DNA of 64,000 nt from Bifidobacterium breve (GTDB taxonomy: Bacteria; Actinomycetota; Thermoleophilia; Solirubrobacterales; Solirubrobacteraceae): contig CAMCUD010000018.1 of the NCBI GenBank assembly GCA_945878865.1, positions 1-64,000 of the forward strand. The letters run 5' to 3'. Positions 60,765 to 64,000 of the stretch are shown piece after piece; the first letter of the stretch is position 1; every line of letters begins with the position of its first letter. Below the pieces are notes generated by a model. The model had not been told where the DNA came from. It saw only the letters and a program-made list of their open reading frames with translations, and searched no databases. Made by a program: the position numbers and the translations under genes.

Positions 60765-62083
60765 GGCGCGCGATCCGCCGGTACTCCCGGGACTTCGTGA
60801 TGATCGCCATCATCGCGGTCATCGCACTGGTCGTGGGCGGCTACATCCTCTCCAACCAGCGCCTGTACCTGCCGAAGTGGGTGCCGGGCGTCGGCACCGA
60901 GTTCGTCGAGTACCAGGCGGACATGGAGACGGCGAAGTCGCTGACGCCGGGCCAGGGCCAGACGGTGACGATCGCCGGCGTGCCGGTGGGCGAGATCGGC
61001 GACGTCGAGCTGCAGAACGGCCGCGCGGTCGTGACCCTGAAGATCCGCAAGAAGTACGCGAACCTCTACAAGGACGTCACGGCGCTCGCTCGGCCGAAGA
61101 CCGGCCTGGAGGACATGACGATCGAGCTCAACCCGGGGACGGCGGACGCCGGCGTGCTTCCCGCGGGCGGCACGATCCCCGCGTCGCAGACCGCGCCGAC
61201 GGTCGCCCTCGACGAGATCCTCGCGAGCCTCGACAAGGACACGCGGCAGTACCTCGTGATGCTCGTCGGCGGCGGTGGCGAGGCGCTGACGGAGAACGAC
61301 AAGGCGCTCAGCGCGTCGCTGCGCCGGTTCCAGCCGACGACGCGCGACATCAACCTCATCACCAAGCAGCTGGAGAAGCGCCAGACGAACATCCGGCGCG
61401 TCACGAAGAACTTCCGCCTGCTCGTCGAGGCCGTCGGCGAGAAGAACCAGCAGCTCACATCCCTGGTGCGCGCCTCGGACAAGGTCTTCGCCGCGTTCGC
61501 CGCGCAGGACGAGTCGCTGCGGAAGACGATCTCCGAGCTCCCGATGAGCCTGAAGGACACGCAGAAGGCGCTCTCGAAGGTCGACACGCTCGCGACGGAT
61601 CTCGGGCCGACGGCCGAGAAGCTGCGTCCCGGCGCGCGGGCGCTGGCCGGCACCTCGAAGGCGACGCAGCAGTTCTTCAAAGAGACGACGCCCGTCGTCG
61701 AGGACCAGCTGCGGCCGTTTGCGCGCGACGTGCAGCCCACCGCGAAGTCCACGCAGAAGGCCGCGCAGTACCTGGCGGCGGACATTCCCGCGCTCGACCG
61801 CTCGCTCGAGCTGGTCAACGAGCTGCTGAACGGGCTGACGTACAACCCGTCGGGCAACGCGAACGAGGGCTACCTCTTCTGGCTGTCCTGGCTCAACCAC
61901 TCCAGCGCCTCCGTGCTGTCCTCGCAGGACGGCAACGGCGTGATCCGCCGCGTGCTCGGCCTGGCGTCGTGCGGCAGCATCTTCGCGCTGCAGAACAGCT
62001 TCCGGCAGGGCAACCCGCTACTGGCGGCGATCGCCGACCTCTCCAACCTCCCGAAGGCCTCCGCCGGCGGGACCAAGTGCTGA
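60761..62083 (+). CDS. Mce protein (position E)
   Basis: A 440-residue Mce protein with N-terminal helix, MCE domain, and helical shaft. The corresponding protein in mycobacterial operons (MceE) is a lipoprotein; no lipobox is seen here or in the other five. GTG 60761 overlaps the previous stop. The longer upstream frame is rejected because it overlaps position D. Confidence 0.9.
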   Translation: MRRAIRRYSRDFVMIAIIAVIALVVGGYILSNQRLYLPKWVPGVGTEFVEYQADMETAKSLTPGQGQTVTIAGVPVGEIGDVELQNGRAVVTLKIRKKYANLYKDVTALARPKTGLEDMTIELNPGTADAGVLPAGGTIPASQTAPTVALDEILASLDKDTRQYLVMLVGGGGEALTENDKALSASLRRFQPTTRDINLITKQLEKRQTNIRRVTKNFRLLVEAVGEKNQQLTSLVRASDKVFAAFAAQDESLRKTISELPMSLKDTQKALSKVDTLATDLGPTAEKLRPGARALAGTSKATQQFFKETTPVVEDQLRPFARDVQPTAKSTQKAAQYLAADIPALDRSLELVNELLNGLTYNPSGNANEGYLFWLSWLNHSSASVLSSQDGNGVIRRVLGLASCGSIFALQNSFRQGNPLLAAIADLSNLPKASAGGTKC

Positions 62084-62087
62084 TCTG

Positions 62088-63611
62088 ATGCAGAAGCAAG
62101 CTCCGACACTCGGCCGTCTCGCGATCATGGTGGGCTTCGCGTTCTCGTGCTTCGGCCTGCTGCTCTTCCTGTGGCTGTCGTTCGGCGGACCGATCCCGCT
62201 CAAGCCGAAGGGCTACCGCTTCGACATCAGCTTCAAGGAGGCCAACCAGCTGGCCAGCGAGGCCGACGTGCGGATCTCCGGGGTGCCCGTCGGCAAGGTC
62301 AAGACCATCGTCAACAGCCCCGACGGCAGCACCGACGTCACCGTCGAGATCAACGAGAAGTACGCGCCCGTCCCGAAGGACACCCGCGCGATCCTGCGGC
62401 AGAAGACCCTGCTCGGCGAGACCTACGTCGAGCTGTCGCCCGGCAACAAGAGCAGCGGCTCCCTTCCCGAAGGCGCTGCGCTCCCGCCGGTGCAGACGAA
62501 GGAGACCGTCGAACTCGACGAGATCACCCGGGCGTTCGACGCGCGGACGCGCAAGGCGTTCCAGGTCTGGCAGCAGGCGCAGGCCGAAGCGGTGGCCGGT
62601 CGCGGCGCGGACCTCAACGATGCACTCGGCAACGTTGAGCCGTTCACGCAGGACACGCGCGAGGTCCTCGAGATCCTCAACTCGCAGTCCAACGCGGTGC
62701 AGCAGCTCGTGCGCGACACCGGCGAGGTGTTCAACGCACTCTCCGAGCAGCGCGGCCAGCTCTCCGGGCTCATCACGAACTCGAACAAGGTCTTCCAGGC
62801 GACGTCGAACCGCAACACCGAGCTGAAGGAGGCGCTGCGCGCGCTGCCGACGTTCGAGACCGAGGCGACCAAGACGCTGACCCGGCTCGACCAGTTCGCG
62901 AAGCAGACCGACCCGCTCGTCAAGCAGCTCACGCCGGCGGCCGAGGAGGCGGGTCCCACGCTCGAGGCGCTCGCCGACGTCGCCCCGTCGCTGAACACGC
63001 TGTTCGTCGACCTCGACCCGCTGCTCGACGCCAGCGAGACCGGGCTGCCCGCCACGCAGCAGTTCCTCAAGGAGCTCGCGCCGTTCCTCGGCACGTTCGA
63101 CCCGGCGCTCAAGCAGCTCAACCCGCTGCTGCAGTTCCTCGCGTCGTACCGGTCGGATCTCCGCGCGTTCTTCGCGAACACCGCCGCGGCGACCGAGGCG
63201 TTCGGCCGTGAGAACGGGAAGAAGATCAACTACTTCACGATCACCCCGGCGCCGCTGAACCCCGAGGGCCTCGCGGCGTACCCGAGCCGGATCGGCTCGA
63301 GCCGGCCCGTGCCGTACCCGTTCCCCGAGGTCTTCCTCAAGCTCGCACAGGGGCTCGGCTTCTACGAGACGAGCCAGTGCAGCAAGCCTGACCCGGTGCT
63401 CACGCAGGACGCCAGCGGGCTCTCCGGCCTGACCCCGGATCCGCAGAAGCTGCTCGACACGATCCGGACCAACGCGTTCCCCGGCCCGAACGAGTCGGTG
63501 CCGGCCCCTGCCTGCAAGCAGCAGGACAAGTTCACGACGAACGGCGCGCCGACGACGTTCCCGCAGATGCCGGCGGCCAGCAGCAGCACCGAGGTTCCCC
63601 CGTCGCCGTGA
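62088..63611 (+). CDS. Mce protein (position F)
   Basis: A 507-residue Mce protein with N-terminal helix (about 10-32), MCE domain beginning YRFDISFKEANQLASEADV, helical shaft, and a C-terminal tail with two cysteines. ATG 62088 after a 4-nt gap. It completes the set of six; its stop overlaps the start of the RND gene. Confidence 0.9.
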   Translation: MQKQAPTLGRLAIMVGFAFSCFGLLLFLWLSFGGPIPLKPKGYRFDISFKEANQLASEADVRISGVPVGKVKTIVNSPDGSTDVTVEINEKYAPVPKDTRAILRQKTLLGETYVELSPGNKSSGSLPEGAALPPVQTKETVELDEITRAFDARTRKAFQVWQQAQAEAVAGRGADLNDALGNVEPFTQDTREVLEILNSQSNAVQQLVRDTGEVFNALSEQRGQLSGLITNSNKVFQATSNRNTELKEALRALPTFETEATKTLTRLDQFAKQTDPLVKQLTPAAEEAGPTLEALADVAPSLNTLFVDLDPLLDASETGLPATQQFLKELAPFLGTFDPALKQLNPLLQFLASYRSDLRAFFANTAAATEAFGRENGKKINYFTITPAPLNPEGLAAYPSRIGSSRPVPYPFPEVFLKLAQGLGFYETSQCSKPDPVLTQDASGLSGLTPDPQKLLDTIRTNAFPGPNESVPAPACKQQDKFTTNGAPTTFPQMPAASSSTEVPPSP

Positions 63612-64000
63612 GCCGGCCGCTGCACGCGCTGGCGGCGTTCGCCGCCGGGCGGCCGCGGCTGGTGCTGGCGGTGTGCGTCGTCCTGAGCCTGGCCGGCGCG
63701 GGGCTCGCTCTGCGCCTGCAGCCTGACGCCAGCAACGACACGTTCGTCGGGAAGGGCAGCGCGACCTCGCAGGCGACGAGCGAGCTGGCCGACCGCTTCG
63801 GTGAGGACAGCGTCATCGTCCTGGTCCGCGGCCAGCTCAACCGGATCATCCTCACGGACAATCTCCAGAAGCTCATCGGGCTGGAGGGCTGCCTGTCGGG
63901 CAACGTGCCGCGCGGGGTCATCCCGACCGGCGGCTCGACCGGCCCCTGCGGACGGCTCGCCGATAGCCAAGCGGTGAAGGTCGTCATCGGCCCTGGCACG
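63608..64000 (+). CDS. MmpL/RND-family lipid transporter, N-terminal fragment (runs off window)
   Basis: The first 131 codons of an RND/MmpL-like transporter: GTG start overlapping the last Mce stop, a transmembrane helix (about residues 18-38), then an extracellular-domain start with the family pattern FGEDSVIVLVRG. The gene continues beyond the window. MmpL-type genes beside mce operons occur in actinobacteria; the product may work with the Mce importer or export a related lipid. Confidence 0.85.
   Translation, partial: MSRPLHALAAFAAGRPRLVLAVCVVLSLAGAGLALRLQPDASNDTFVGKGSATSQATSELADRFGEDSVIVLVRGQLNRIILTDNLQKLIGLEGCLSGNVPRGVIPTGGSTGPCGRLADSQAVKVVIGPGT

Overview
The window is a high-GC chromosomal segment with dense gene packing, frequent GTG/TTG starts and 1-4 nt start/stop overlaps. 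It has no rRNA, tRNA, CRISPR or insertion sequence that I can see. The gene content (a six-subunit mce operon with YrbE-type permeases, a GlnN-type glutamine synthetase, F420/LLM-type oxidoreductase, paired acyl-CoA dehydrogenases, Rv1318c-like adenylate cyclase) points to an actinobacterium. A Thermoleophilia/Solirubrobacterales-like soil organism is my inference, not proven.

Layout. 0.2-8.3 kb: a GST-fold thiol reductase and cobalamin-dependent methionine synthase (metH) on the minus strand; then, divergently, two paralogous membrane diguanylate cyclases (the first also carries a degenerate HD-GYP domain) and an HNH endonuclease. 8.4-13.9 kb: a nitrogen island with type III glutamine synthetase (minus), and amtB, a P-II protein without the canonical Tyr51, and a PucR/CdaR-type regulator (plus). 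14.0-16.2 kb: an OmpR-type response regulator and its histidine kinase, preceded by nested palindromes. 16.1-20.0 kb: a divergent pair of paralogous secreted proteins of unknown function.

20.0-46.9 kb is the most striking part: about twenty genes tied together by one repeated palindromic operator (half-site near ATAC-A/C/G-GTC, with the wider arm reading GATACATAC). I find nine good copies and one degenerate copy, almost all 10-60 bp upstream of start codons. Two close TetR paralogues with nearly identical recognition helices lie in the region and each has a copy upstream. The putative regulon contains an extracellular sulfatase, an endoglycoceramidase-like GH5 enzyme, a class III adenylate cyclase, two adjacent acyl-CoA dehydrogenases, a MaoC hydratase, an acyl-CoA ligase, an aldehyde dehydrogenase, a CitE-MaoC fusion with a CaiB CoA-transferase (the latter with an apparent single-base frameshift), several secreted proteins of unknown function, an LLM oxidoreductase, an enoyl-CoA hydratase homologue, two short-chain dehydrogenases, an SCP2-type thiolase and an SRPBCC protein. 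Together this reads as extracellular release followed by intracellular beta-oxidation-like breakdown of a lipid, possibly a glycosylated or sulfated sterol or sphingolipid; the substrate is inferred.

47.3-51.7 kb (minus): a tightly coupled four-gene operon (lipoprotein, two membrane proteins, FUSC-type transporter-like protein). 51.8-64.0 kb (plus): a complete mce lipid-import operon: two MlaE/YrbE permeases, an MlaF-like ATPase with an unusual 175-residue disordered N-terminal extension, six Mce substrate-binding proteins, and the start of an MmpL/RND transporter that runs off the window. It plausibly supplies substrate to the catabolic cluster, although I see no copy of the operator upstream of it.
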